Shown: positions 23,824 to 34,198, numbered from the stretch's first letter. The stretch: DNA of 64,000 nt from RYN-230 sp963793825 (GCA_963793825.1 CAWCBE010000004.1:33440-97439); one strand, 5' to 3'. Made by a program: numbers and translations. The notes: a model not told the origin generated them from the sequence alone.

Positions 23824-25044
23824 TCAGCGGAACATGAGGTGGTACCCGGCCTGGCGCAGCTGGCTGGTCACCTCGTCGCAGTGCCCCGGGCCGCGCGTCT
23901 CCACCTGCAGCAGCACCTCCACCTCCCCGACCTGCAGCCGCGGCGTGACCCGCTCGTGCATCACGTCGAGCACGTTCGCGCCCAGGTCGGCCACCGCGCG
24001 CAGCAGGGCGGCCAACGCCCCGGGACGGTCCGGGATCCGGCAGCGGAACGTCAGGTAGCGGCCGGCGGCCGCCAGCCCGTGCCGGAGCACCTTGGACAGC
24101 AGCAGCGGGTCGATGTTGCCGCCGGACAGCACGGCCACCACCGGCGGCTCGAACATCCCGGCGTACTCCAGCAGCCCGGCCACCCCGGCCGCCCCGGCCG
24201 GCTCGACCACCTGCTTGGACCGCTCCAGGCAGAGCAGCAGCGCCCGGGACAGGCTCTCCTCCGACACGGTCACCACCCGGTCGGCGTAGCTGGAGATGAT
24301 CGCGAACGGGATGTCGCCCGGCTGGCACACCGCGATCCCGTCGGCCATGGTGGCGGCGGCCGCGACCCGGACCGGGTGCCCGGCGGCCAGTGAGGCCGGG
24401 TAGGACGCCACCGCCTCGGCCTGCACCCCGATCACCTCGATGCCCGGGTCGGCGCCCTTGACGGCCACGGTGACGCCGGCCGCCACGCCGCCGCCGCCGA
24501 CCGGGATGGCGATGGTCCGCACCCCCGGGCACTGCTCCACGATCTCCAGGCCCAGGGTGCCCTGCCCGGCCACGATGTCCGGGTGGTCGAACGGGTGGAT
24601 CAGCACCGCGCCCCGCTCCGCGGCGAACTCGCGGGCGTACTCCAGTGCGTCGTCCACTGTCGCGCCGTGGAAGATGATGTCCGCCCCGTACCCCCGGGTC
24701 GCCTCGATCTTCGGCAGCGGCGCGCCCTCCGGCATCACCACGGTGGCCTTCACGCCGAGCTGCGCGGCCGCGAACGCGACCCCCTGCGCGTGGTTGCCCG
24801 CGCTCGCGGCGACCACCCCGCGGGCCCGCTCCGCCTCGCTCAGCCGGGAGATCCTCAGGTAGCCGCCGCGGGCCTTGAATGAGCCGGTGCGCTGCAGGTT
24901 CTCGCACTTGAGGTAGACCGGGCCGCCGATCCGCTCGGACAGCGCCCGGGAGTGCAGCAGCGGCGTCGGCGGCAGCACGTCGCGCAGCACGTCGCGGGCG
25001 GCGGCCACGTCATCCGGGGTCACCAGGGAGGGTGTCTTCGCCAT
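23824..25044 (-). CDS. ilvA: Threonine ammonia-lyase (threonine dehydratase) with ACT domain
   Basis: A 406-residue PLP enzyme that deaminates threonine to 2-oxobutyrate. The PLP lysine is in RTGSFKARGG, the Asn-containing loop in ASAGNHAQGVA, and the glycine-rich phosphate loop is VGGGGVAAG. C-terminal ACT-like residues (FRCRIPDRPGALAALLRAVA) follow from about 330. One ACT domain and this length fit the TdcB/short IlvA class (catabolic or biosynthetic type cannot be fixed). Starts at ATG 25044 facing the AAA+ gene. A shorter paralogue lacking the ACT domain is at 47939-48910. Confidence 0.92.
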   Translation of the reverse strand: MAKTPSLVTPDDVAAARDVLRDVLPPTPLLHSRALSERIGGPVYLKCENLQRTGSFKARGGYLRISRLSEAERARGVVAASAGNHAQGVAFAAAQLGVKATVVMPEGAPLPKIEATRGYGADIIFHGATVDDALEYAREFAAERGAVLIHPFDHPDIVAGQGTLGLEIVEQCPGVRTIAIPVGGGGVAAGVTVAVKGADPGIEVIGVQAEAVASYPASLAAGHPVRVAAAATMADGIAVCQPGDIPFAIISSYADRVVTVSEESLSRALLLCLERSKQVVEPAGAAGVAGLLEYAGMFEPPVVAVLSGGNIDPLLLSKVLRHGLAAAGRYLTFRCRIPDRPGALAALLRAVADLGANVLDVMHERVTPRLQVGEVEVLLQVETRGPGHCDEVTSQLRQAGYHLMFR

Positions 25045-25117
25045 GCTTGCATCCTCGCACCCGGGTCAACGTGTCCCGCCCGGGATGCGGAGCACTCCGG
25101 GAGGGACATAGTGTCGA

Positions 25118-26569
25118 ATGGTGCAGTCACACAACCAGACCCCTGACGCTGACCGCATCGCGCCCCGGCCCCGCGCCGCCACCGTGGGCGAACTACGGGC
25201 CAGCGGCCACCGGTACGAGACCGTCAAATCCGAACTGCGCCGCAACCTGCTGGCCCGGATGCGGGCCGGCCAGGACCGGTTCCCCGGGATCGTCGGCTTC
25301 GACCAGACGGTGCTGCCGCACGTGGAACGGGCCATGCTGGCCGGGCACGACACGATCCTGCTCGGCGAGCGCGGCCAGGGCAAGACGCGGCTGATCCGCA
25401 CGCTGCCGGTGCTCCTGGACGAGTGGACCCCGGCGGTGGACGGCTGCGAGATCAACGACCACCCCTACCAGCCGGCCTGCGCCCGGTGCCGGCGTCTCGC
25501 CGGCGAGCTGGGCGAGGGGCTGCCGATCACCTGGCGGCACCGCAGCGAGCGGTACGGCGAGAAGCTGGCCACCCCGGACACCAGCGTGGGCGACCTGATC
25601 GGCGACATCGACCCGGTCAAGGTGGCCGAGGGCCGGACCCTCGGCGACCCGGAGACGATCCACTACGGTCTGGTGCCGCGCACCAACCGCGGCATCTTCT
25701 GCCTGAACGAGCTCCCTGACCTGGCTGAGCGCATCCAGGTGGCGTTGCTCAACGTCCTCGAGGAACGCGACATCGGGGTCCGCGGCTACGCGCTGCGGCT
25801 GCCGCTGGACCTGATCCTGGTGGCCAGCGCCAACCCGGAGGACTACACCAACCGCGGCCGGATCATCACGCCGCTCAAGGACCGGTTCGGCGCGGAGGTC
25901 CGCACGCACTACCCGATGACGCTCGATGACGAGCTGACGCTGACCGAGCAGGAGGCGCTCACCGCGTGGGAGGGCGCCGACCCGGGCGCCGTGCTGCCCG
26001 AGCACCTGGTGGAGGTCCTCGCCCGGTTCACCCGGCTGGTGCGCGCCTCGCCCGCGGTGGACTCCCGGTCCGGCGTATCGGCCCGGTTCGCGATCGCCGC
26101 CGCCGAGTCGGTGTCCGCCTCGGCGGTCCGCCGGGCGGCGCTCACCGGGGAACCGCAGCCGGTCGCCCGGATCTGCGACCTGCCGCCGATCGTCGGCAGC
26201 CTGCGCGGCAAGGTCGAGTTCGAGGTCAGCGAGGAGGGCCGGGAGGCCGAGGTGCTGGAGCACCTGCTGCGCCGCGCCATCGCGGACACGTTCCGGGCCC
26301 GGCTGGGCAGCGCCGACCTGAGCGGGGTGCTGGCCACGTTCGAGGGTGGCGGCTCGGTGGAGACCGGCGAGCTGGTGCCCGCCGCCGCGCTGCTGGAGCG
26401 GACCGGCGAGGTGCCCGGGCTGGCCCGGATCATGGACCGGCTGGGCATGGACGGCGGCGAGTCGTTCGGTGAGGCCGCCGCGGCGTTGGAGTTCGCGATG
26501 GAGGGGCTCTACCTGATGCGGCGGCTGTCCAAGGACGTGATCGACGGCAGCGCCGTCTACCGGACCTGA
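25118..26569 (+). CDS. AAA+ ATPase of the MoxR/magnesium-chelatase subunit I type
   Basis: A 483-residue AAA+ ATPase. Walker A is GERGQGKT (83-90), Walker B GIFCLNELPDL, and the sensor region LDLILVASANPEDYTNRGRI. The insertions (CARCRRLAGEL with a Cys pair) are like those in chelatase-I-type proteins. Its partner is the VWA gene 47 bases downstream, the usual ATPase/VWA architecture of metal chelatases and MoxR-type chaperones. No cobalamin or chlorophyll genes are nearby, so the pair is more likely a protein-remodelling system than a magnesium or cobalt chelatase. Confidence 0.9.
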   Translation: MVQSHNQTPDADRIAPRPRAATVGELRASGHRYETVKSELRRNLLARMRAGQDRFPGIVGFDQTVLPHVERAMLAGHDTILLGERGQGKTRLIRTLPVLLDEWTPAVDGCEINDHPYQPACARCRRLAGELGEGLPITWRHRSERYGEKLATPDTSVGDLIGDIDPVKVAEGRTLGDPETIHYGLVPRTNRGIFCLNELPDLAERIQVALLNVLEERDIGVRGYALRLPLDLILVASANPEDYTNRGRIITPLKDRFGAEVRTHYPMTLDDELTLTEQEALTAWEGADPGAVLPEHLVEVLARFTRLVRASPAVDSRSGVSARFAIAAAESVSASAVRRAALTGEPQPVARICDLPPIVGSLRGKVEFEVSEEGREAEVLEHLLRRAIADTFRARLGSADLSGVLATFEGGGSVETGELVPAAALLERTGEVPGLARIMDRLGMDGGESFGEAAAALEFAMEGLYLMRRLSKDVIDGSAVYRT

Positions 26570-26616
26570 CCTGCCCGCCCCCGCCTGCTATCCCGCCTGG
26601 GAGGTGACCCGTCCCT

Positions 26617-28620
26617 GTGAGCGGTGCTTACCGGTACGGCGAGTACCACGACGGCCCCGACCCGCTGGCAGCGCCGTTCGACGCCCGCGGCGCGCTGGAT
26701 GAGCTGGGTGACGCCGTGCTGGAGGGCGCCGACCCGTCCAGCGCCCTGCGCGACCTGCTGCGCCGCGGCACGGCTGGCCGGCGCGGGCTGGATGACCTGC
26801 TGCGCCGGGTGCGCGACCGGCAGCGGGAGATCCGCAGCCGGGGCCGCCTGGACGGCATCCTGGAGCAGGCCCGCGCGCTGCTGGACACCGCGGTCGGGCA
26901 GGAGCGGGCCGAGCTGTTCCCCGATCCCAGCGATGAGGCCCGGCTGCGCGAGGATGAGCTGGACGCGCTGCCCGCCGACACCGCGCAGGCCATCCGCCAG
27001 CTGGCCGACTACAACTGGCGCAGCGCGGCGGCCCGGCAGACCTTCGAGCAGCTCAAGGACCTGCTCCGGAGCGAGGTGCTGGACAGCCAGTTCCGTGGCA
27101 TGAAGGACGTGCTGCAGCAGCCGGACCCGGAAGCCATGGAGCGGGTCAAGGACATGCTGGCCGAGCTGAACCAGATGCTCGAGGCGGACGCCCGCGGCCA
27201 GCACACCCAGGCCGACTTCGACGACTTCATGGACCGTTACGGCGAGATGTTCCCGGAGAACCCCGCCAACCTCGAGGAGCTGGTGGACTCGCTGGTCCGC
27301 CGGGCCACCGCGGCGCAGCGGCTGCTCGGCTCGCTGACCGACGAGCAGCGCGAGGAACTGGCCGCGCTGATGGAGCAGACCCTGCAGGATGCGGGGCTGG
27401 CCGCGGAGATGGCCCGGCTGTCCGACGCGCTGCGCGCCCGGCGGCCGGAGATGGACATGGCCGCCTGGGGCGGCGACCCGATGACCGGCGACGAGCCGCT
27501 CGGGCTGAGCGACGCCACCACTGCCCTGGCCGACCTGGCCGACCTGGCCGACCTGGAGTCCGAGCTGCGCCAGGACTACCCGGGCGCCCGGCTGGACGAC
27601 ATCGACGAGGCGGCCATCCGGCGGGCGCTGGGCCGCCAGGCCGTGGATGACATGGAGGCCCTCCGGCAGACCGAGCGCGAGCTGGAGCGCCAGGGCTACC
27701 TGCAGCGCAAGGCCGGGCAGCTGGAGCTGACCGCCAAGGCGGTGCGGCGGCTCGGCGAGACCGCGCTGCGCCGGGTGTTCGCCGACTTGCCCGAGGGCGG
27801 CTACGGGGACCACGAGCAGCGCGACGCCGGCCAGGCGGGCGAGTACACCGGCGCCACCCGGCGCTGGGAGTTCGGCGACGAGCAGGCCATCGACGCGCCC
27901 GCCACGGTGCGCAACGCGCTGCTCCGGGACGCCGCCACGTTCCGCCCGCGGGCCGGCGAGAATCCCGACCACTGGGAGGGCGAGCCGCCCCGGGTCCGGC
28001 TGACCAGCGAGGATTTCGAGGTCGGCGAGACCCAGCGGCGGGCCTCGGCCGCGGTCTGCCTGCTGGTCAACCTGTCCTACTCGATGGCGCTGCGCGGCAC
28101 CTGGGGCGCGGCCAAGCAGACCGCGCTGGCCCTGCACGCCCTGGTGCGCAGCCGGTTCCCGCAGGATTCCATCGTTGTCATCGGGTTCTCCAACTACGCC
28201 AGGGAGCTGCGCGAGACCGACCTGGCCGGGCTCGGCTGGGACATGGTCCAGGGCACCAACCTGCACCACGCCCTGGTGCTGGCCGGCCGGTACCTGGACC
28301 GGCGCCCCGAGCACGACCCGGTGGTGCTGATCGTCACCGACGGCGAGCCGACCGCGCACCTGCGCCGGGATGGCCGCTCGGAGTTCGACTGGCCGCCGGC
28401 CCCGGAGACCATCCAGCTGACCCTGGCCGAGGTGGACAAGATGACCCGCCGGCACGCCTCGCTGAACGTGTTCATGCTGGCCGAGGACGAGCGGCTGACC
28501 GACTTCGTCAACGAGGTGGCCCGCCGCAATGGCGGCCGGGTGCTCCGCGCGGTCCCGGAACGGCTCGGCGAGTTCGTGGTCCGCGACTTTCTCCGGACCC
28601 GCCGGGAGACGCGGCGATAA
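26617..28620 (+). CDS. VWA domain protein, partner of the AAA+ ATPase
   Basis: A 667-residue cytosolic protein. The first 450 residues are largely alpha-helical and charged (for example LGDAVLEGADPSSALRDLLR and LADLADLADLESEL), followed by a C-terminal von Willebrand A domain. The metal-site (MIDAS) D-x-S-x-S is altered to N485-L-S487-Y-S489 (LLVNLSYSMAL). The remaining elements are present: Thr in QGTNLHHAL and Asp in IVTDGEPTAH. GTG 26617 has GGGAGGT upstream. It is operonic with the ATPase before it; together they probably act as a MoxR/VWA-type remodelling complex of unknown client. Confidence 0.9.
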   Translation: MSGAYRYGEYHDGPDPLAAPFDARGALDELGDAVLEGADPSSALRDLLRRGTAGRRGLDDLLRRVRDRQREIRSRGRLDGILEQARALLDTAVGQERAELFPDPSDEARLREDELDALPADTAQAIRQLADYNWRSAAARQTFEQLKDLLRSEVLDSQFRGMKDVLQQPDPEAMERVKDMLAELNQMLEADARGQHTQADFDDFMDRYGEMFPENPANLEELVDSLVRRATAAQRLLGSLTDEQREELAALMEQTLQDAGLAAEMARLSDALRARRPEMDMAAWGGDPMTGDEPLGLSDATTALADLADLADLESELRQDYPGARLDDIDEAAIRRALGRQAVDDMEALRQTERELERQGYLQRKAGQLELTAKAVRRLGETALRRVFADLPEGGYGDHEQRDAGQAGEYTGATRRWEFGDEQAIDAPATVRNALLRDAATFRPRAGENPDHWEGEPPRVRLTSEDFEVGETQRRASAAVCLLVNLSYSMALRGTWGAAKQTALALHALVRSRFPQDSIVVIGFSNYARELRETDLAGLGWDMVQGTNLHHALVLAGRYLDRRPEHDPVVLIVTDGEPTAHLRRDGRSEFDWPPAPETIQLTLAEVDKMTRRHASLNVFMLAEDERLTDFVNEVARRNGGRVLRAVPERLGEFVVRDFLRTRRETRR

Positions 28621-28765
28621 TTTTGCTTTAAGGCTTTTGCGGGCCTGCCGCAGCCGTCCCTTCCTCCGTAGTAGCGTTCGGCAGTCACAAGCGTGGCGGG
28701 CCGAGGCGGCAGCAGCTGGACCAGGCGCCGCCCATCGCCAGCCTGCCTATCACTAGGAGGAGTAC

Positions 28766-28978
28766 GTGAGTTCTGTCACCGAATCAGGAACGCGCTCGTC
28801 GTCGGGGAAGCGCATCGGCGCCCTGATTCTCGCGATCTTGGGCGTTGTGGCGCTGATCGTCGCCGCTGTGTACCTGTCGACCGGGCACCACATCCTGCGC
28901 ACCAGCGCGTCCGCGATCGCCGGCGTGGTGCTGCTGGCCGCCGCGTGGTGGGTCGGCTTCCGCAAGTCCGGCAGGTAG
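28766..28978 (+). CDS. Small two-helix membrane protein
   Basis: A 70-residue protein with two hydrophobic stretches (about 18-41 and 48-63) separated by STGHHILRTS. GTG 28766 is supported by AGGAGGAG five bases upstream. No family is recognised. It is monocistronic, with a large hairpin downstream and about 145 bases upstream that follow the VWA stop; part of these are AT-rich and may be a promoter. Confidence 0.75.
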   Translation: MSSVTESGTRSSSGKRIGALILAILGVVALIVAAVYLSTGHHILRTSASAIAGVVLLAAAWWVGFRKSGR

Positions 28979-29004
28979 CCTGGCCCGCCTCGGGCGGCTG
29001 GCCA

Positions 29005-29089
29005 GGCCGCGCCGTCGCGTGCGGCACGCACCTGTCCAGGTGGCCCCTGATCCGGCCGCCGGGGCCACCTGGACGCGCGACGGCCGCGG
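29005..29089 (+). terminator. Large stem-loop terminator
   Basis: The core is a perfect 14-bp stem GTCCAGGTGGCCCC (29034-29047) and GGGGCCACCTGGAC (29061-29074). Outer arms GCCGCGCCGTCGCG and CGCGACGGCCGCGGC extend the pairing with a bulge. It lies between two same-direction genes. Confidence 0.75.
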
Positions 29090-29138
29090 CTGTGCCTCTG
29101 GGCCGCAGGGCCGATCATGACCCCCTAGGATCGAGCTC

Positions 29139-29792
29139 ATGTCCTTTACCGACCGGCTGCTGCTGTGGTGCCACCTCGGCTTCGTCATCTTCACCATCGG
29201 GCCGGTCACCATCGCGACCATGTCCACGCCCCGCTACATCCGGGCCGGCAACGTGGGCGTGCTGCGCTACCTGTCCCGGATGACCCGGGTGTTCGGCGCG
29301 GCGTCGCTGGGCGTGCTGCTGTTCGGCATCATCGCGGGCCAGTCGCTGCACGACATGACGAAGACCTGGATCACCGCGTCGATGACACTGTTCGTGGTGG
29401 CCGCGGTGCTGCTCGTGCTCATCATGCGGGACCAGCACCGCGCCATCGTGGCGCTGGAGGGCGCCGCCGCCCCGGCGGCGGCCGCCCCGGCCGGCCAGGC
29501 GGCCGGGGCGGGCACCGGCGCGGCCCGGACGGCCACGGCGGGCGCCGCCCAGCCCGGCACCGCCCAGCCCGGCACCGCGCAGCCCGGCACCGCGCAGCCC
29601 GGCACCGGCCAGCCCGGTACCGCGCCCGCGCCCGAGCCGACCGCGGCCGACGTGGAGCCGGCCCCCGCCGCCGCGCAGCGGGCCGCCGCGGGTCATGTGG
29701 CCACCGTGGAACGGGGCCGCATCGCCTCGATGGCCGGGGTGGTCAGCCTTATCTGGCTGGTCATCCTGGTCCTGATGGTCTGGAATTCCTGA
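29139..29792 (+). CDS. Integral membrane protein with AQPGT repeats
   Basis: A 217-residue membrane protein. Three hydrophobic segments in the first 105 residues (starting LLLWCHLGFVIFTIGPVTIA) resemble the DUF2269-like predicted membrane family. There follows a Pro/Ala/Gly-rich linker with five AQPGT units, then a last helix (SMAGVVSLIWLVILVLMVW). Function is unknown. ATG 29139 is the first start in frame after the hairpin. It converges on metB across a 12-bp palindrome. Confidence 0.78.
   Translation: MSFTDRLLLWCHLGFVIFTIGPVTIATMSTPRYIRAGNVGVLRYLSRMTRVFGAASLGVLLFGIIAGQSLHDMTKTWITASMTLFVVAAVLLVLIMRDQHRAIVALEGAAAPAAAAPAGQAAGAGTGAARTATAGAAQPGTAQPGTAQPGTAQPGTGQPGTAPAPEPTAADVEPAPAAAQRAAAGHVATVERGRIASMAGVVSLIWLVILVLMVWNS
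29550..29624 (+). repeat. Five 15-bp tandem repeats (AQPGT)
   Basis: CAGCCCGGCACCGCC-type units start at 29550, 29565, 29580, 29595 and 29610; all stay in frame within the membrane-protein linker. Confidence 0.9.
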
Positions 29793-29820
29793 GCTCCCGG
29801 CCGGCCACTCCGGCACGCCG

Positions 29821-29847
29821 CGGCTAATGGCCGGCGGCCATTAGCCG
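29821..29847. terminator. Palindromic terminator between the membrane gene and metB
   Basis: CGGCTAATGGCC (29821-29832) and its exact complement (29836-29847) leave a 3-base loop, in the gap between convergent stops, and can act in both directions. Confidence 0.8.
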
Positions 29848-29893
29848 CCCAGCGCCTGGCGCAGGTCTAGCCGCCCAGCGCCTGGCGCAGGTC
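29842..29893. repeat. 26-bp perfect tandem duplication at the metB 3' end
   Basis: The 26-mer starting TAGCCGCCCAGCGCCTGGCG occurs at 29842-29867 and again at 29868-29893. The second copy is the metB C-terminus; the first lies beyond its stop codon. Confidence 0.92.
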
Positions 29894-31021
29894 TTCCAGC
29901 AGGTCCTCGGCGGTCTCGATGCCGACCGACAGCCGGACCAGGTCGCCCGGCACCTCCAGCGGTGAGCCGGCCACCGAGGCATGCGTCATCCGGGCCGGGT
30001 GCTCGATCAGCGACTCGACCCCGCCCAGCGACTCGCCCAGGGTGAACAGCCGGGTCCGGCCGCACACCCGGACCGCCGCCGCCTCCCCCCCGCGCACCTG
30101 GAAGGACACCATCCCGCCAAAACTCCGCATCTGCTTAACGGCCACCTCATGGCCGGGGTGCCCCGGCAGTCCCGGGTAGTAGACACGGGTCACCGCCGGG
30201 TGCGCGGCGAGCATGTCGGCTACCCGGGCCGCGTTCTGGCCGTGCCGGTCCATCCGGGGCGCGAGCGACTTCACCCCGCGCAGGGTCAGCCAGGCGTCGA
30301 ACGGGCCGGCCACCGCGCCGGTCGCGTTCTGCAGGTAGCCGAGCCGCTCCCCCAGCGCCGGGTCGGCCACGACCACCGCCCCGCCGACCACGTCCGAGTG
30401 GCCGCCGAGGTACTTCGTGGTGGAGTGGACGACCGCATCCGCGCCCAGTGCGAGCGGCTGCTGCAGGTACGGCGAGGCGAACGTGTTGTCCACCACGAGC
30501 AGCGCGCCCGCCTCGTGCGCCAGGCCGGCCAGGGCGGCGATGTCCGCGATGGACAGCAGCGGGTTGGTCGGCGTCTCGGCCCACAGCACCCGGGCCGGCC
30601 GCTCGGCCAGCGCCTCCCGGACCGCACTGGGATCGCTCAGCCGGACCGGGCGGTGGCTGATCCCCCAGCCGGCCAGCACCCCGGCCATCAGCCGGAAGGT
30701 GCCGCCGTACGCGTCGTCCGGGATCAGCACGTCGTCACCGGGCGCGCAGGCCGCGCGCAGCAGGCAGTCCTCGGCCGCCATCCCGGAGGCGAAGGCGAAG
30801 CCCGCCGCGCCGCCTTCGAGCGCGGTCAGGCACTCCTCCAGGGCCCGCCGGGTGGGGTTGGCGGTCCGCGAGTACTCGTAGCCGGCCCGCAGCCCGCCCA
30901 CCCCGTCCTGCTTGTAGGTGGACACCTGGTAGATCGGCGGTACCACCGCCCCGGTCACCGGGTCGGGGTCCTGGCCCGCGTGGATGGCCAGCGTCTCGAA
31001 CCCGCCAGAGTTCTCCGTCAC
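29867..31021 (-). CDS. metB: Cystathionine gamma-synthase (or gamma-lyase), trans-sulfuration PLP enzyme
   Basis: A 384-residue Cys/Met-metabolism PLP enzyme (fold type I). The PLP lysine is in HSTTKYLGGHSD, the tetramer/PLP-phosphate residues in YEYSRTANPTR, and the C-terminal substrate region in LGESLGGVESLIEHPA. MetB makes cystathionine from O-acyl-homoserine and cysteine. Adjacency to CBS suggests it may act as cystathionine gamma-lyase in reverse trans-sulfuration. GTG 31021 gives the usual short leader before GFETLAIHAG; a GTG at 31048 is an alternative. It begins within 30 bases of the CBS stop, likely the same operon. Confidence 0.92.
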   Translation of the reverse strand: MTENSGGFETLAIHAGQDPDPVTGAVVPPIYQVSTYKQDGVGGLRAGYEYSRTANPTRRALEECLTALEGGAAGFAFASGMAAEDCLLRAACAPGDDVLIPDDAYGGTFRLMAGVLAGWGISHRPVRLSDPSAVREALAERPARVLWAETPTNPLLSIADIAALAGLAHEAGALLVVDNTFASPYLQQPLALGADAVVHSTTKYLGGHSDVVGGAVVVADPALGERLGYLQNATGAVAGPFDAWLTLRGVKSLAPRMDRHGQNAARVADMLAAHPAVTRVYYPGLPGHPGHEVAVKQMRSFGGMVSFQVRGGEAAAVRVCGRTRLFTLGESLGGVESLIEHPARMTHASVAGSPLEVPGDLVRLSVGIETAEDLLEDLRQALGG

Positions 31022-31049
31022 AGGTGCCACTCTGCCACGGGCCGCCACG

Positions 31050-32435
31050 TCACTGGCTGCCGGCCAGGAAGGTGAGCAGGTCCTGGCGGGTGATCAGCCC
31101 GGCCGGGCGCCCGTCCACCAGCACCACCGCAGCGCCGGCCTTCTCCAGCGCCGCCGCGGCCCGGCTGACCGGCTCACCGGACCCGATCATCGGCAGCGGC
31201 GCCGACATGTGCCCCTCGATCTCGTCCTGCGGCCGGGCCCGCCCGGACACCAGCGCGTCGAGCAGGTCCCGCTCCACGATCGAGCCGACCACCTCGGCCG
31301 CCATCACCGGCGGCTCCTCCTTCATCACCGGCAGCTGGGACACGTTGTACTCACGCAGCAGCTCGATGGCGGCGGACACCGTCTCCCCGGGGTGCGCGTG
31401 CACGAACTCGGGCAGCCCGGGGAGCTTGCGGCCCAGCACGTCGGTGACCCGCGGCTCGGTGGTCTCGGCGGTGAGGAACCCGTAGTCCGCCATCCACTCG
31501 TCGTTGAAGATCTTCGACAGGTACCCGCGGCCGGTGTCCGGCAGCAGCACCACGATCACGTCGTCCGGGCCGGCCGCCGCCGCGACCCGCAGCGCGGCGA
31601 CCACCGCCAGCCCGCAGGAGCCGCCGGTCAGCAGCGCCTCCTCGCGGGCCAGCCGCCGGGTCATCAGGAACGACTGGGCGTCGCTGACCGCCATCACCTC
31701 GTCGCACACGGCCGGGTCGTAGTTGGCCGGCCACATGTCCTCACCGACCCCCTCGACCAGGTAGGGGCGGCCGGTCCCGCCGGAGTACACCGACCCCTCG
31801 GGGTCCGCGCCGATCACCCGGACCCGGCCGGCGGAGGCTTCCTTCAGGTACCGCCCGGTGCCGGTGATCGTGCCGCCGGTGCCGATGCCCGCCACGAAGT
31901 GGGTGACCCGGCCGTCGGTCTGCGCCCAGATCTCCGGGCCGGTGGAGTAGTAGTGCGAGGCCGGGTTCTCCGGGTTGGCGTACTGGTCCGGCTTCCAGGC
32001 GCCGGGGATGGTGCTGGCCAGCCGGCTGGACACGGAGTAGTAGGAGTCCGGGTGCTCCGGCGAGACAGTGCCGGGGCAGACCACCACCTCGGCCCCGTAG
32101 GCCCGCAGCACGCTGATCTTGTCCGGGCCGACCTTGTCCGGGCAGACGAACACGCACCGGTAGCCCTTCTGCGCCGCCACGATGGCCAGCCCCACCCCGG
32201 TGTTGCCGGAGGTGGGCTCCACGATCGTGCCGCCCGGCCGCAGCTGCCCAGACGCCTCCGCCGCCTCCACCATGCGCAGCGCGATGCGGTCCTTGACCGA
32301 ACCGCCCGGATTGAAGTACTCGACCTTGGCCAGCACGGCGGGGGCGTGGCCGCCCCCCACCTCCCTGGTGACGGCGCGCAGCCGGACCAGCGGCGTGTCC
32401 CCCACCAGCTCAATCAGGGATTCGTGAACCTGCAT
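31050..32435 (-). CDS. cbs: Cystathionine beta-synthase
   Basis: A 461-residue PLP enzyme joining homocysteine and serine into cystathionine. PLP lysine is Lys48 in NPGGSVKDRIA, the Asn loop is EPTSGNTGVGLA and the phosphate loop GIGTGGTITGTG. A C-terminal pair of CBS domains (about 335-455, with YNVSQLPVM and GRPAGLITRQDLL) probably regulates activity. ATG 32435 gives the usual MQVHESLIELVGDTPLVRL start. It is upstream of metB with little space, so the pair forms a cysteine-from-methionine route. Confidence 0.95.
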   Translation of the reverse strand: MQVHESLIELVGDTPLVRLRAVTREVGGGHAPAVLAKVEYFNPGGSVKDRIALRMVEAAEASGQLRPGGTIVEPTSGNTGVGLAIVAAQKGYRCVFVCPDKVGPDKISVLRAYGAEVVVCPGTVSPEHPDSYYSVSSRLASTIPGAWKPDQYANPENPASHYYSTGPEIWAQTDGRVTHFVAGIGTGGTITGTGRYLKEASAGRVRVIGADPEGSVYSGGTGRPYLVEGVGEDMWPANYDPAVCDEVMAVSDAQSFLMTRRLAREEALLTGGSCGLAVVAALRVAAAAGPDDVIVVLLPDTGRGYLSKIFNDEWMADYGFLTAETTEPRVTDVLGRKLPGLPEFVHAHPGETVSAAIELLREYNVSQLPVMKEEPPVMAAEVVGSIVERDLLDALVSGRARPQDEIEGHMSAPLPMIGSGEPVSRAAAALEKAGAAVVLVDGRPAGLITRQDLLTFLAGSQ

Positions 32436-32552
32436 CGCCCGACGGTATCCCACCGGCGCGCCCGGGGGATTCCAGCCGCCCGGCCCGTGCCGTAAGCTAC
32501 TGGTCGGTAATCAGGCAGACTGAGGCCTACCGCGGCAGCAAGGGAGCCCGCC

Positions 32553-33773
<1,221 letters not shown>

Positions 33774-33785
33774 TGCCCTGCTAGC

Positions 33786-33824
33786 CCGGGGGCGACCCCC
33801 GGAACCCCCCGCGTCCTCGGGGGT
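33786..33824 (+). terminator. Tandem hairpins after the thiolase gene
   Basis: CCGGGGG-CGA-CCCCCGG (33786-33802) is a tight 7-bp hairpin, followed by a second C/G-run pairing (about 33805-33824), 13 bases after the stop. Confidence 0.75.
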
Positions 33825-33961
33825 GGCCCTTATCACACCCCGGGGCAGCCGCGCTGACCAGGGATGAACCGTACATTGCGGAACGGTTACGACGGGGGGT
33901 TGTCAGCGGCCTGCCGGTGGTGCAGTCTCAGCTGAAGAGCAGTTCGCCCCTGGAGGTGGCC

Positions 33962-34195
33962 ATGTCACTGAATCACTCTCCGGAGATGCACAAGAACATC
34001 ATCGCCCGCATCCCGTCCGTCACCGGACGCGAACTCCGTGAGTGGTTCGTGAGGCTCGAATCTGGACCCCCGTTCCTGCGCTGTGAAGAGCGCGCGCACT
34101 GGCTGTCCGACGAGCACGGCCTGTCGCACGGCTATGCCTCCGCGATCGTGCACGAGTACGAGTTCCGCCGCCGTCTCCGCCTGAACAGCGCCTGA
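33962..34195 (+). CDS. DUF4287-type small protein
   Basis: A 77-residue protein with the pattern HKNIIARIPSVTGREL, EWFVRLESGPP, HWLSDEHGLSHGYASAIVHEY. This matches the small helical DUF4287 family found in many actinomycetes, function unknown. ATG 33962 is chosen because GGAGG lies five bases upstream; the longer frame to 33917 lacks such a site. The next gene starts three bases after its stop, so the two are co-transcribed. Confidence 0.85.
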   Translation: MSLNHSPEMHKNIIARIPSVTGRELREWFVRLESGPPFLRCEERAHWLSDEHGLSHGYASAIVHEYEFRRRLRLNSA

Positions 34196-34198
34196 CGC

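Noticed and set aside
26557..28455. A 632-codon frame antisense to the VWA gene
   Set aside because: No recognisable domain, Gly/Gln/Val/Arg bias typical of shadow frames; the VWA frame has clear motifs.
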